Source: Atopobium sp. ICM42b
GTDB taxonomy: Bacteria > Actinomycetota > Coriobacteriia > Coriobacteriales > Atopobiaceae
Reading direction: 5' to 3'
DNA length: 64,000 nt
Assembly (NCBI GenBank): GCA_000564995.1
Contig: JDFH01000014.1
Span: forward strand, 84,333 to 148,332
Of the stretch, positions 43,355 to 52,631 are shown one piece after another (the first letter of the stretch is position 1; every line of letters begins with the position of its first letter). The position numbers were made by a program, and so were the translations under genes. The notes beneath the pieces were generated by a model. That model was not told the DNA's origin and ran no database searches. It was given only the letters and a program-made list of their open reading frames with translations.

Positions 43355-44545
43355 ATGTCTTACGATTTTGAATCCCGCGTTGATCGCGCTGGTACTGGTT
43401 CTAGAAAATGGAACGTCATGTACGACATGAATCCAGATGTAGCTCCTGGTATTCCACCTTTTTCTGTTGCTGATATGGAGTATCACACAGCCCCAGAGAT
43501 TGTCGAGGGCCTCAAGGAATACATCAATGACGCAATCCTTGGCTATTCCGTGCCAACCAATCAGATGAAGCAGGCTGTGTGCAAGTGGATGAAGACACGT
43601 CACAACTGGGATGTGAAGCCTGAGTGGCTGCTCAATTCGTCTGGCGTGGTGCCTGCGCTCTTTTCATCTGTTGCCGAGTTCACCCAGCCAGACGAGGGTG
43701 TCATCCTGTTTACTCCTGTCTACCATCCGTTCTACATGGCAGTTGAGGAGAATAACCGTGCGCTGGTAGAGTGCCCGCTTGTCCTGTCAGAGGGTCCTCA
43801 CTACGACATTGACTTTGACCTGCTTGAGAAACTTGCCGCCGAGCCAAAGAACACCATGATCATCCTGTGTTCACCCCACAATCCAAGCGGTCGCGTGTGG
43901 ACCAAAGAAGAGCTTACGCGCATCGCAGAGATTGCGGTTAAGCACAACCTCATTGTGGTTGCTGACGAGATCCACCACGACCTCATCATGCCAGGCTCTA
44001 CGCATACCGTCTTTGAAACAATTTCCGATGAAGTCGCAGCGCGTACCATTACGTGCACAAGCGCTTCAAAGAGTTTCAACCTTGCTGGCACGCAGTTCAG
44101 CAACATCATCGTGAGCAATCCAGAACTGCGTAGCCGCCTCGAGAAGCGCCTGGAGACCCGAGAGACCACCTCATGCAATCCAATCAGCTTCAAGGCCTGT
44201 GAGCTGGCTTATAGCAAGGGTGGGGCATGGCTTGACGCATGCATCAAGGCTGTTGACGATAACCAGAAGTTGGTCCTGGACTTCTTCGCCACCAAGCACC
44301 CTCGGGTGAAGCTTGCACCAATCACGGGAACCTACCTCCAGTGGCTCGACTTCAGAGACCTTGGCCTTACCCCAGAAGAGCTTGACCACCTGTTGCAGTT
44401 TGAGGCTCAGCTCTTCTTCACCGACGGAGTCTTCTTTGGCGAGGCTGCCCAGGGTTTCAAGCGTTGGAATTTGGCAGCCCCTCGCGTCGAGATTGAGGAA
44501 GCGTTGAATCGTCTGGATGCAGCACTTACGGCTCACGGTTTCTAG
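43355..44545 (+). CDS. MalY/PatB-family PLP beta-C-S lyase (aminotransferase fold)
   Basis: The 396-residue fold-type I PLP protein matches the MalY/PatB group of cystathionine or cysteine-S-conjugate beta-lyases. It shows KWNVMYDMNPDVAPGIPPFSVADMEY, CSPHNPSGRVW, ADEIHHDL and the Schiff-base lysine in SASKSFNLAGTQFSN (about K239). Members cleave C-S bonds to give homocysteine or sulfide, and some act as regulators. ATG 43355 has GGAG 6 nt upstream; a GTG 15 nt earlier is less likely. It stands alone with its own terminator. Confidence 0.88.
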   Translation: MSYDFESRVDRAGTGSRKWNVMYDMNPDVAPGIPPFSVADMEYHTAPEIVEGLKEYINDAILGYSVPTNQMKQAVCKWMKTRHNWDVKPEWLLNSSGVVPALFSSVAEFTQPDEGVILFTPVYHPFYMAVEENNRALVECPLVLSEGPHYDIDFDLLEKLAAEPKNTMIILCSPHNPSGRVWTKEELTRIAEIAVKHNLIVVADEIHHDLIMPGSTHTVFETISDEVAARTITCTSASKSFNLAGTQFSNIIVSNPELRSRLEKRLETRETTSCNPISFKACELAYSKGGAWLDACIKAVDDNQKLVLDFFATKHPRVKLAPITGTYLQWLDFRDLGLTPEELDHLLQFEAQLFFTDGVFFGEAAQGFKRWNLAAPRVEIEEALNRLDAALTAHGF

Positions 44546-44642
44546 ACACAGTCTGCGGCTTTAAGCGGACTGATTGCGGTTTCTTGACACCGCACCACTG
44601 CCATACCACCATATACCTGCTCGTATAGTGCATGAAATCACC

Positions 44643-44672
44643 TGCGGAGAAGCTCGTTCTTCTCCGCATTTT
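44643..44672 (+). terminator. Terminator of the MalY/PatB gene
   Basis: TGCGGAGAAG and CTTCTCCGCA form a perfect 10-bp stem with a 6-nt loop, followed by TTTT. Confidence 0.85.
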
Positions 44673-44807
44673 GTTTGGCGAGAAACCCGTTGCTCCGGCA
44701 GATTTCTAAGAAAATCAAAAAAGAGTTTGAAAAAACTGCGTTTCTCGCTTGCATCTTTTTCTGATTCTGTAATAATGATTTAGCTGCGTTTCATGAGGTG
44801 GCCAAAT

Positions 44808-44884
44808 GGTGGGAGTAGCTCAGTTGGCAGAGCGACGGACTGTGGCTCCGTAGGTCGAGGGTTCGAGCCCCTTTTCCCACCCCA
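44808..44884 (+). tRNA. tRNA-His (anticodon GTG)
   Basis: Acceptor GTGGGAG/TTCCCAC, an extra 5' G (44808) opposite discriminator C73 as expected for histidine, encoded CCA, loop CTGTGGC giving GTG. Confidence 0.95.
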
Positions 44885-44899
44885 TTCGAAACGTTAATT

Positions 44900-44975
44900 G
44901 GATCGTTAGCTCAGCTGGTAGAGCAGGGGACTCTTAATCCCAAGGTCCAGGGTTCGAACCCCTGACGATCCACCA
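44900..44975 (+). tRNA. tRNA-Lys (anticodon CTT)
   Basis: Acceptor GGATCGT/ACGATCC with encoded CCA; loop CTCTTAA gives CTT for AAG. It lies 15 nt after tRNA-His, so the two are probably one transcript. Confidence 0.95.
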
Positions 44976-44985
44976 TTTGAATTTC

Positions 44986-45009
44986 AAACCCCGGCATGCG
45001 TCGGGGTTT
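44986..45009 (+). terminator. Terminator of the His-Lys tRNA pair
   Basis: AAACCCCG and CGGGGTTT form an 8-bp stem, followed by TTTATTTTTT. Confidence 0.88.
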
Positions 45010-45105
45010 TTATTTTTTGTGAGTCGCTAGTTTCTAATTGTTTGTTGAGAGCGATTGCGTCATACTGAAGTCTCCATGATTTTATTGTAGTTCGGAGGAC
45101 TCGCC

Positions 45106-46119
45106 GTGATTTACACAATGACGCTTAATCCCGCGCTTGACTATGTCATGCATCCAAACACATTGGACATGGGCTTTACTAACAGCTCGTCATCAGAAGA
45201 GCTGCACTGCGGTGGTAATGGTATTAACGTCTCCACGCTCTTAAATGAGCTTGATAAGGTCACCGTTGCTATGGGCATTGTCGGTGGCTTTACTGGTGAA
45301 TACCTGCTAAGTGATCTTCAGCGTCAGGGTATTCCAAGTAACTTCGTCAAGCTGGATTCAGGCTTTACCCGCATTAATGTCAAGCTTAACGGCATTGTTA
45401 TGACTATGGTCAACGGCAATGGTCCACGCATTCCGGAGAAAAAGGTTGATGAGCTGCTGGAGCGCATGGATGTTGTTGGCGCAGGTGACACCCTGGTTCT
45501 TACCGGTTCTATTCCAAGCTCGCTTCCAGAGGATATCTACACTCGCCTTATGGCTCAGCTTGCTGGTCGCGGTATTCAGTTTGTTGTTGACGCTCCTGGT
45601 CAGCTGCTTATGGAGGCTATTAAGGCTCAACCATTCCTGATCAAGCCTAACAACCACGAGGTCGGCCGTATCTTTGGCGCAAACCCAGAGACTCCAGAAG
45701 AGTGCATTCCATTTGCAAAGAAGCTTCAGGACGGCGGCGCTCGCAACGTTATCGTTTCTTGTGGTGGTGCAGGTTCTCTGCTTCTGGATGAGTACGGCGC
45801 TGAGCACATTGTTCCAACCGCTAAGATTCGCCTGGTTAACGCAACCGGTGCTGGTGACTCCATGGTCGCGGGCTTCCTTGCAAAGACCACCGCTGGCTAC
45901 GATTACGACACTGCGCTTATCTACGCTTCTGCTTGCGGTACGGCAACTGCAGCAAGCCGAGGAATCGCAAAGCGCGCAACCATTGATCGCGTTGTCACTG
46001 CTCTCTACAAGAAGATGGGCCGAGAAATGCCTGCTTCTATCGCAGAAGAGATTCAGCTTGCTCGCAAGAAAGAGGAGAGCCGCGAGGGTAAGTCTTCTTG
46101 GCTTGCAGATTCTGAGTAG
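45106..46119 (+). CDS. fruK: 1-phosphofructokinase family sugar kinase
   Basis: The 337-residue PfkB-family kinase opens with TMTLNPALDYVMHPNTLDMG and has the GGNGINVSTLLNELD sugar site. The C-terminal anion hole and base lie in LVNATGAGDSMVAGFLAK (about 243-260). The N-terminus best fits 1-phosphofructokinase, with tagatose-6-phosphate kinase as the alternative. Its neighbour ptsI fits phosphotransferase sugar use, but no fructose EIIBC gene is nearby. GTG 45106 follows GGAGG. Confidence 0.85.
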   Translation: MIYTMTLNPALDYVMHPNTLDMGFTNSSSSEELHCGGNGINVSTLLNELDKVTVAMGIVGGFTGEYLLSDLQRQGIPSNFVKLDSGFTRINVKLNGIVMTMVNGNGPRIPEKKVDELLERMDVVGAGDTLVLTGSIPSSLPEDIYTRLMAQLAGRGIQFVVDAPGQLLMEAIKAQPFLIKPNNHEVGRIFGANPETPEECIPFAKKLQDGGARNVIVSCGGAGSLLLDEYGAEHIVPTAKIRLVNATGAGDSMVAGFLAKTTAGYDYDTALIYASACGTATAASRGIAKRATIDRVVTALYKKMGREMPASIAEEIQLARKKEESREGKSSWLADSE

Positions 46120-46222
46120 TAATCGCAGCTAGAACACGTAGTTCTTTTGGCGAGAAACCCTCAGACGGTGCACTTTCGCCGCGTAAGAAATACTGAGCGT
46201 TTTGACTATCGTGAACGTACAT

Positions 46223-46259
46223 ACACTTGGCAAGAAAGATTCTCTTGCCAAGTGTTTTT
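46223..46259 (+). terminator. Terminator of fruK
   Basis: ACACTTGGCAAGA and TCTTGCCAAGTGT form a perfect 13-bp stem with a 7-nt loop, followed by TTTT. Confidence 0.9.
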
Positions 46260-46407
46260 ATTGAAATTTATTTAACGATACTCACAACGTAACAGGTCAA
46301 AAAAATGTTACTCTGTACAAAGATAGGTTTGACTCTGCGACTGTTGTCCTTTTGGGCAGTCATGCAGAACTATACGCACCGCTTCGCGGACAATGATTGG
46401 AGCAAGT

Positions 46408-48111
46408 ATGTTTGAGGGAGTCAATGCGTCCAATGGAATCGGCATCGGTACTGCTCAGGTTGCCGTAGATCCAGATCTTACTTTTACTCCACACACTGTT
46501 GAAGACACAGCTGCAGAGAAGGCTCGTTACGCAGAGGCCGTAACTAAATTCATCGCACAGACAAATGCGCAGATTGAGCGCATGACCAAGACGGTGGGCG
46601 AGGAAGCTGCTGCAATTATGGGTGCTCACATTGAGTTTGCAGAGGATGAGGGCATCAAAGAGGCTGTTAACGGCGCAATTGACGGTGGTACCTGCGTTGA
46701 GCAGGCTGTAAGTGACGCATACGACATGTACTACAACATGTTCCTTGGTATGGAGGATGAGCTTTTCCGTGAGCGCGCTGCAGACGTTGCTGACGTAAAG
46801 ACCGGTCTTCTCGCTGACCTTCTTGGTAAAGAGGTTGTTGACCTCTCCACACTTCCAGAGAACTCCGTCATTGTCTGCCATGAGCTGACTCCTTCTATGA
46901 CCGCAGACATCGATAAGGACCACGTAGCGGGTATTGTTACCGAGACTGGTGGTCGTACTTCTCACTCCGCAATCATTGCTCGTGCTCTCGAGATTCCTGC
47001 AGTTCTTTCTGTTCCTAACATCACTTCTGAGGTTGCAACTGGCAATGCTATTGTTGTCGACGGCACTAACGGTAAGGTTGTTGTCAATCCTTCCGAGACT
47101 GAGCTTGCTGAGTACAAGGCTCGGGCTGAGGCTTATGCTGCAGAGAAGGCCGCTCTTGAGGCTTATCGTGGCAAGGAGACCGTAACTGCTGACGGCATCC
47201 AGGTCCTGCTTGTTGCTAACATTGGCAACCCAGATGACGCTAACGGCGCAGTTGACGCTGACGCTGAGGGCATTGGCCTGTTCCGCTCCGAGTTCCTGTT
47301 CATGGACGCAAAGGAGCTTCCAAGCGAGGAAGAGCAGTTTGCTGCTTACCAGAAGGTTGCTCTGCGCATGAAGGATAAGCCTGTCATCATCCGCACCCTT
47401 GATGTTGGTGGCGATAAGGAGATTCCTTACCTCAACATGAAGGCTGAGGAGAACCCATTCATGGGCTTCCGCGCTATCCGTTACTGCCTCAACAATGCTG
47501 AACAGTACAAGGTTCAGCTCCGCGCTCTTCTCCGCGCATCCGCATTTGGCGATATCAAGATTATGCTTCCTCTTGTTACTACTGTTGATGAGGTCCGTGA
47601 GGCTAAGGCTCTTGTTGAGGAGTGCAAGCGTGAGCTTGACGCTGAGGGCGTAGCTTACAACAAGGACATTGAGGTCGGCACCATGATCGAGACCCCATCT
47701 GCATCTCTGATTGCAGATAAGCTGGCTCGTGAGTGCGACTTCTTCTCCATTGGTACCAACGACCTCATCGGTTACACCATGTGCGCTGACCGCGGCAATG
47801 ATCGCGTTGCCTACCTCTACGAGGTCTACCAGCCATCCGTTCTCCGTTCTCTCAAGTTCCTCATCGGCGAGGGCAACAAGGAGAAGATCATGGTTGGTAT
47901 GTGCGGCGAGGCTGCTGCAGATCCACTGCTCATCCCAGTCCTTCTTTCCTTTGGTCTGGACGAGTTCTCCGTCTCTGCACCATCTGTCCTGCGTACCCGT
48001 AAGACCATTGCTGCTTGGACAAAGGCTGAGGCAGATGAGCTCACTGCTCGCGTCATGGAACTTGATACCGCAGCTGAGGTTAAGGCTTTGCTTGAGCGTG
48101 AAGCTCGCTAA
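46408..48111 (+). CDS. ptsI: PTS enzyme I (phosphoenolpyruvate-protein phosphotransferase)
   Basis: Enzyme I takes phosphate from PEP and passes it to HPr to drive sugar uptake. The 567-residue protein has the phospho-histidine motif TGGRTSHSAIIARALEIPA (His at about 186), GLFRSEFLFMD, the PEP site FMGFRAIR and the C-terminal IGTNDLIGYTMCADRGND and MCGEAAADP. ATG 46408 has GGAG 5 nt upstream; an ATG 15 nt earlier has none. ptsH is not in this window. A terminator separates it from fruK, so it has its own promoter. Confidence 0.94.
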   Translation: MFEGVNASNGIGIGTAQVAVDPDLTFTPHTVEDTAAEKARYAEAVTKFIAQTNAQIERMTKTVGEEAAAIMGAHIEFAEDEGIKEAVNGAIDGGTCVEQAVSDAYDMYYNMFLGMEDELFRERAADVADVKTGLLADLLGKEVVDLSTLPENSVIVCHELTPSMTADIDKDHVAGIVTETGGRTSHSAIIARALEIPAVLSVPNITSEVATGNAIVVDGTNGKVVVNPSETELAEYKARAEAYAAEKAALEAYRGKETVTADGIQVLLVANIGNPDDANGAVDADAEGIGLFRSEFLFMDAKELPSEEEQFAAYQKVALRMKDKPVIIRTLDVGGDKEIPYLNMKAEENPFMGFRAIRYCLNNAEQYKVQLRALLRASAFGDIKIMLPLVTTVDEVREAKALVEECKRELDAEGVAYNKDIEVGTMIETPSASLIADKLARECDFFSIGTNDLIGYTMCADRGNDRVAYLYEVYQPSVLRSLKFLIGEGNKEKIMVGMCGEAAADPLLIPVLLSFGLDEFSVSAPSVLRTRKTIAAWTKAEADELTARVMELDTAAEVKALLEREAR

Positions 48112-48150
48112 GTTCTAGTCGTAAAGTCTTAGCTTACACGATACAAATTC

Positions 48151-48184
48151 AGGGGCATCTGCGCTGGCAGGTGCCCCTGTTTCT
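48151..48184 (+). terminator. Probable terminator of ptsI
   Basis: AGGGGCATCT pairs with AGGTGCCCCT (10 bp, one G-U) around GCGCTGGC, followed by GTTTCTTT. Confidence 0.7.
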
Positions 48185-48202
48185 TTAACGTTAAACCTTT
48201 TG

Positions 48203-48224
48203 GCGAGAAGATCGATCTTCTCGC
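48203..48224. repeat. Perfect 22-bp palindrome built from two GCGAGAA motifs
   Basis: GCGAGAAGATC is followed at once by its exact inverse, with no spacer. Its left half is a copy of the window-wide TGGCGAGAA motif. It lies between ptsI and the convergent lipid-kinase gene. Confidence 0.8.
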
Positions 48225-48288
48225 AATGCGCAATCAGCAAAGCCCGAGCCTCGAAACGCGACCTACGGCGCAGGAGTCGCTCTGTGCG

Positions 48289-49218
48289 CTAGGGAACAAT
48301 CACGGAAAGTGCAGCGGGAATAACCTCAATGACAAACTGTTCTGCAAAGGGAAGCTCTTCTCCGTCTACCTGAATAGGGACAGGCTTGTGGAAAGTTACC
48401 ACTGCTTGCTTGAGGTGACGCTCCTCAATGATGCGGGAGTTGACGTGTTTACCAGCCCTTGCCAGGCCAAACAGAGCCAGCAGGTGAGGAATGATAGGCA
48501 CTTTAGTGTTGTAGCAGACGGTAAGAAGGCCATCGTCAGGCTGCGCATGCGGACAGACCTTAAAGCCGCCGCCATACGTAGGGCCAATCTGGAAGGCCAT
48601 GATAAGCGCTTGAAGATCAATGTCCTTCTCGCCATCAAACGAAACGGTGCAAGGGTAACCCTTGCTACCTGCAGCCATAAACTTGAGACCCGAGGTTAAG
48701 AAGAGCGCCTCGCCCTCGGTAGAGGAGTTGTTCGCGCGGCGCTTTGTGGTGTCGGCTGCAATAGCTGCATCAAGTCCAAACGACATGGTCTCCATGAAGT
48801 AGACGTCGTTGATGCGACCAATCTCTAGCTGCTTAACCTTGCCGCGAACCAGCTGTGCAAACGCGCCTTCGGGGTCGTTAATTTTCATACCCAGAGTGCG
48901 TGCATAGTCGTTTCCCGAACCCATAGGGATAATGCCAAGCGCTGGACGAACCTCTGGCGATAAGGTCATGAGGCCGTTGACCACCTCGTGGATGACGCCA
49001 TCTCCGCCAAGTGCGACAACCGTGTCAAAGTCCGCAGCTTTTGCGGCCATGACACGAGCGTCTCCCATAGCTGTGGTGAGCTTGAGCTCGTAACCGTCCG
49101 TTGCAGCAGAATAGCTGGTTAAAAAGTGGCGAGCAAACTCTGCGCCAGCAGCACCTTTACCGCTATGAGCTGCCGGATTAGCAATGATAAGCGTGCGTCC
49201 AAGAGGGGATTGAGACAT
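48289..49218 (-). CDS. Diacylglycerol kinase-like lipid kinase
   Basis: The 309-residue protein has the DagK/YegS/sphingosine-kinase catalytic domain: IANPAAHSGKGAAGAEF, the ATP motif ALGGDGVIHEVVNGLM and PMGSGNDYARTLG. GLDAAIAADTTKR and PDDGLLTVCYN follow in the C-terminal domain. Such enzymes phosphorylate diacylglycerol and recycle it to phosphatidate in Gram-positive membranes; the lipid substrate is inferred. It converges with ptsI and diverges from the export permease. Confidence 0.88.
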   Translation of the reverse strand: MSQSPLGRTLIIANPAAHSGKGAAGAEFARHFLTSYSAATDGYELKLTTAMGDARVMAAKAADFDTVVALGGDGVIHEVVNGLMTLSPEVRPALGIIPMGSGNDYARTLGMKINDPEGAFAQLVRGKVKQLEIGRINDVYFMETMSFGLDAAIAADTTKRRANNSSTEGEALFLTSGLKFMAAGSKGYPCTVSFDGEKDIDLQALIMAFQIGPTYGGGFKVCPHAQPDDGLLTVCYNTKVPIIPHLLALFGLARAGKHVNSRIIEERHLKQAVVTFHKPVPIQVDGEELPFAEQFVIEVIPAALSVIVP

Positions 49219-49391
49219 TTTGCACCATTTCTACAAGCGCTGCTGTTGAGCGCGCAGTTACTAAATAGTCTTGTCACCACATATCCAAATAAAATAGTGG
49301 AGAAAACAGTTCAACAACGTTTCAAGTTTAAACGGCTTTGTCTGTCTGTGCTAGGATAAACCATACAGAAATCGGTAGAAAAGGATAGCGC

Positions 49392-50270
49392 GTGAGTGAG
49401 TCTTCAACACAAACTAATAATGCGCAGGACACAAACGTAGTTTCTGCAAATACTAATAGTGCAAGTCTTGTTGCTGTTTCTGCTCGAGATGCATGGTATC
49501 CAACACATCAGCGTGACCAGTTCATTTTGCGTCAGCTGGTAAGTAAAGACTTCAAACTCAAATATCGCCGTTCCATTTTGGGCGTTGTGTGGTCAGTTTT
49601 GAACCCTCTTTTGATGATGACCGTTATGGCAGTTGTCTTTTCTACTTTTTTAGGTAACCGCGCTGAGGATGTTGTGAACTATCCTTTGTATCTTATTCTG
49701 GGTAACACAGCGTTTCAGCTGATGAACGATGCAACCACTATGGGAATGCGTTCAATTATTGATGCATCTAGCTTGCTTAAGAAGGTTCGCATCAATCGTG
49801 TTGTTTTCCCTGTTCAGAAGGTGCTTTTTGCGGTTGTAAACTATCTTTTCTCGCTCATTGCTGTTGGCATTGTTATGCTTGTCTTCCGCATTCCGCTGAC
49901 AATTTATTCATTGCTTACACCTGTTGCTTTGCTGCTTCTGGCTTGTTTTTGCATCGGTCTTGCAATGCTTCTCTCGGCCCTTGCAGTCTTCTTTAGAGAC
50001 GTTATCCACCTGTGGAGCGTTGTAACCACTGCCTGGATGTATGGTACACCGCTCTTCTATTCCGTTAACATCATGTCACCTTGGATGCTTCAGATTGAGC
50101 GCTTTAATCCAATGTTCCACTTTGTAACATTTATTAGAGACTGCCTTCTTTTCCAGAAGTTTCCTGCAACAAGCACCATTTTAGGCTGCCTTGTTTCTGC
50201 AGTTCTTGCCCTCGTAATTGGCTATACCGTCTTCCACAAACTAGAGAAGAAATTTATTCTGCACATTTAA
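49392..50270 (+). CDS. ABC-2 polysaccharide/teichoic acid export permease, orphan
   Basis: The 292-residue membrane protein belongs to the Wzm/TagG type of ABC export permeases: DFKLKYRRSILGVVWSVLNPLLMMTVMAVVFS, then about six helices and a final YTVFHKLEKKFILHI. These export lipid-linked polysaccharide such as teichoic acid with a partner ATPase (Wzt/TagH), normally encoded next door. No ATPase follows; the next gene converges 7 nt away. A low-complexity Ser/Thr/Asn start precedes the domain. GTG 49392 lies behind AAGGATAGC. Confidence 0.88.
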   Translation: MSESSTQTNNAQDTNVVSANTNSASLVAVSARDAWYPTHQRDQFILRQLVSKDFKLKYRRSILGVVWSVLNPLLMMTVMAVVFSTFLGNRAEDVVNYPLYLILGNTAFQLMNDATTMGMRSIIDASSLLKKVRINRVVFPVQKVLFAVVNYLFSLIAVGIVMLVFRIPLTIYSLLTPVALLLLACFCIGLAMLLSALAVFFRDVIHLWSVVTTAWMYGTPLFYSVNIMSPWMLQIERFNPMFHFVTFIRDCLLFQKFPATSTILGCLVSAVLALVIGYTVFHKLEKKFILHI

Positions 50271-50277
50271 CCGCAGA

Positions 50278-50997
50278 TTATCTTTTTGAAATAACCTTAT
50301 AGCAGAACGTTTCTGGATGACTACGAGTTTGTGTGAAGCCAAACATAACGCCTTTTGAGTTGAATGAATGGCTTTCCACCACTGCAACGCAGTTAAAATC
50401 TCCAAGCTCTAAATGTTGCTGGTCTTCTTCAGTTGCCAGTTCAACACTGATTGTTCTTTTGCTCTTTAGAATTTTCATATGAAGCGTGTTTTCTAGGTAT
50501 GCATAAATAGACGTTGATGCATCAGCAATGGTTAGATTTCCAACGGCAGATGCTAAAAGGTAATCGTTGTCTATCTGGCGAGAAGATCCGTCGAGTTTAC
50601 GGATTCGAACAATGTGGATAAGTTCTTCTCCTGCTTTAAAACCAGTTTGATGAGAAATACTGTCTGTGCAAGGAACGTGCTCAAAGACAATGACATTTGT
50701 TTCAGGTACAAGATTGTTTCTGTGGGCATATTCTTGAAAGGACTCAAGCCCTTCTAATGAGCCAATAACCTCACTTGGCTTTTTCTGCCAAATAACGCGT
50801 ACGCCCCTACCGTGAATAGGCTGAAGAAAGGCTTCATCGGACAGAAGTGTGAGCGCACGTCGAACGGTGTTTCTGGAGCAGGAATATATCTTAGTAAGCT
50901 CCATCTCGGTTGGTAAATAGGACTCATACGCATATGTCCCGTCTAAGATCTTATTTTTTAAATCATGATAAATCGTATTAAACCGTGCGCTTGGCAT
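50278..50997 (-). CDS. GntR/HutC-family transcriptional regulator
   Basis: The 239-residue protein has an N-terminal GntR winged helix (GTYAYESYLPTEMELTKIYSCSRNTVRRALTLLSDEAFLQPIHGRGVRVI, shown here as the span about residues 20-68) and a HutC/UTRA ligand-binding domain after residue 85. Regulators of this shape bind sugar phosphates or amino acids. It is divergent from a maltodextrin-type importer, so it probably controls that locus. AAGGA lies 7 nt before the ATG. A palindrome in the shared intergenic DNA is the likely operator. Confidence 0.9.
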   Translation of the reverse strand: MPSARFNTIYHDLKNKILDGTYAYESYLPTEMELTKIYSCSRNTVRRALTLLSDEAFLQPIHGRGVRVIWQKKPSEVIGSLEGLESFQEYAHRNNLVPETNVIVFEHVPCTDSISHQTGFKAGEELIHIVRIRKLDGSSRQIDNDYLLASAVGNLTIADASTSIYAYLENTLHMKILKSKRTISVELATEEDQQHLELGDFNCVAVVESHSFNSKGVMFGFTQTRSHPETFCYKVISKR

Positions 50998-51138
50998 ATT
51001 TTTTCCTTAACGTGCTGTTGAAGGTTGGAGTTGCATGTTCAAGTTGCTCTTGATTAGATAGTAGCTTTATAAAATGAAAGTTACATAAAATGATTCCTTT
51101 CATACCATTTACCGATAATTTCATACCGCTCAGAAGTA

Positions 51139-51154
51139 AGTTGTTTAAACAACT
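51139..51154. promoter_or_regulatory. Palindromic operator candidate for the GntR regulator
   Basis: AGTTGTTTAAACAACT is a perfect 16-bp palindrome in the 294-bp divergent region, about 12 nt before a TATACT -10 box for the binding-protein gene, so it overlaps the -35 region. The rest of this intergenic stretch is AT-rich with no gene. Confidence 0.55.
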
Positions 51155-51291
51155 CGTTAATACTAATATACTTTTATTTTGTAGACATAAGCAAAATTGT
51201 TTTGAACGTGTATCAAAGCATAGCTTATGAAAATCATGAGAAGAGATGCAACCTAGCAAAGGGTTAGGAGCACTCTCTAAGGAGGAGTCTT

Positions 51292-52602
51292 ATGTCCGGT
51301 ATCAATCGTAGGCAGTTTGTCACCTTAAGTGCATCAGCTCTTTGCTCACTGGGTCTTGTTGCTTGTGGAGGAAATAACGACAAAAAGCAGGGAGGGTCTG
51401 ATTCTGCAAACGGTTCAGTTTATTTCCTGAACTTCAAGCCTGAGGCTGATCAGCAGTGGAAAGATCTTGCAGCTAAGTATACTGAGGAAACAAAGGTTCC
51501 TGTAAAGGTAGTAACTGCTGCTTCTGATACCTATGCACAGACATTCCAGTCTGAGATTAACAAGGACGCCTCTGTAGCTCCAACACTGTTCCAGACAAAT
51601 GGACCTTCTGGTCTTATTGGCGTAAAAGATTACTGCATTGACCTTAAGGGCGCCAAGATTCTGGATGAGCTCACTAATGATGCTCTTAAGCTTCAGGAGG
51701 ATGGCGTTGTCTACGGTGTTGATTATGTAGAGGAAGACTACGGTATTATCTACAACAAGAAGCTGCTTGAGAAGGCTGGCTATAAGGGAGACGACATCAA
51801 GGACTTTGCTTCACTGAAGAAGGTCGTTGAGGATATTCAGGCTCGCAAAGCAGAGCTTGGCGTAAAGGGTGCATTTACCAGCGCTGGCCTTGATTCCAGT
51901 TCTGACTGGCGTTTTACTACACACCTTGCAAATCTTCCTCTGTATTATGAGTTCAAGGACACTGGTAAGCCTGAGGCTAAGGAAATTAAGGGAACGTATC
52001 TCCCTAACTACAAGCAGATTTTTGATCTCTATATCAACAATGCTACATGCAGCCCAACAGAGCTTTCTGGTAAGACTGGTGATGACGCTGTGGCAGAGTT
52101 TGTTAACGGCGACGCAGTCTTCTACCAGAACGGTACCTGGGCATACAATGACATCAAGAAGCTTGGTGACGATGCTCTTGGTATGATTCCAATTTATATT
52201 GGTGTTAAGGGTGAAGAGAAGCAGGGTATGTGCTCCGGCGGCGAGAACTATTGGTGCGTAAGCTCCAAGGCAGACGACGCTTCCCAGAAGGCAACGCTTG
52301 ACTTTATCTATTGGTGCGTAACTTCTGATACAGCTACCACTGCAATTGCTGAGGAGATGGGCTTCACCATTCCATTCAAGAACGCAAAGGCAACTAAGAA
52401 TGCTCTTGCAAATATTGCAGCTGAGTATGCAAAGAAGGGCAATGAGTCCGTGGCTTGGGACTTCATTTACATTCCTTCTCAGGAGTGGAAGAACAATCTC
52501 TCCAGTGCACTTAAGGGCTATGCAGCAGGAACAGAGGACTGGGATGCTGTTAAGTCTGCATTTGTTGACGGTTGGAAGACTGAAAAAGAGGCTAACGCAT
52601 AG
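51292..52602 (+). CDS. Sugar ABC transporter substrate-binding lipoprotein (MalE-type)
   Basis: The 436-residue protein is a type 1 extracellular solute-binding protein. A twin-arginine-like leader (INRRQFVTLSASALCSLGLVAC) ends in a lipobox at Cys 25, so it is membrane anchored. The mature part has FLNFKPEADQQWKDLAAKYTEETKVPVKVV and VDYVEEDYGIIYNKKLLEKAGY, typical of oligosaccharide binders. The gene order with MsmK, malQ and phosphorylase points to maltodextrin. It is first of four importer genes; a 34-bp palindrome follows it. AAGGAGG precedes the ATG. Confidence 0.9.
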   Translation: MSGINRRQFVTLSASALCSLGLVACGGNNDKKQGGSDSANGSVYFLNFKPEADQQWKDLAAKYTEETKVPVKVVTAASDTYAQTFQSEINKDASVAPTLFQTNGPSGLIGVKDYCIDLKGAKILDELTNDALKLQEDGVVYGVDYVEEDYGIIYNKKLLEKAGYKGDDIKDFASLKKVVEDIQARKAELGVKGAFTSAGLDSSSDWRFTTHLANLPLYYEFKDTGKPEAKEIKGTYLPNYKQIFDLYINNATCSPTELSGKTGDDAVAEFVNGDAVFYQNGTWAYNDIKKLGDDALGMIPIYIGVKGEEKQGMCSGGENYWCVSSKADDASQKATLDFIYWCVTSDTATTAIAEEMGFTIPFKNAKATKNALANIAAEYAKKGNESVAWDFIYIPSQEWKNNLSSALKGYAAGTEDWDAVKSAFVDGWKTEKEANA

Positions 52603-52631
52603 TAGTCCTTCTAGTAATGCTTTGATTGGTG

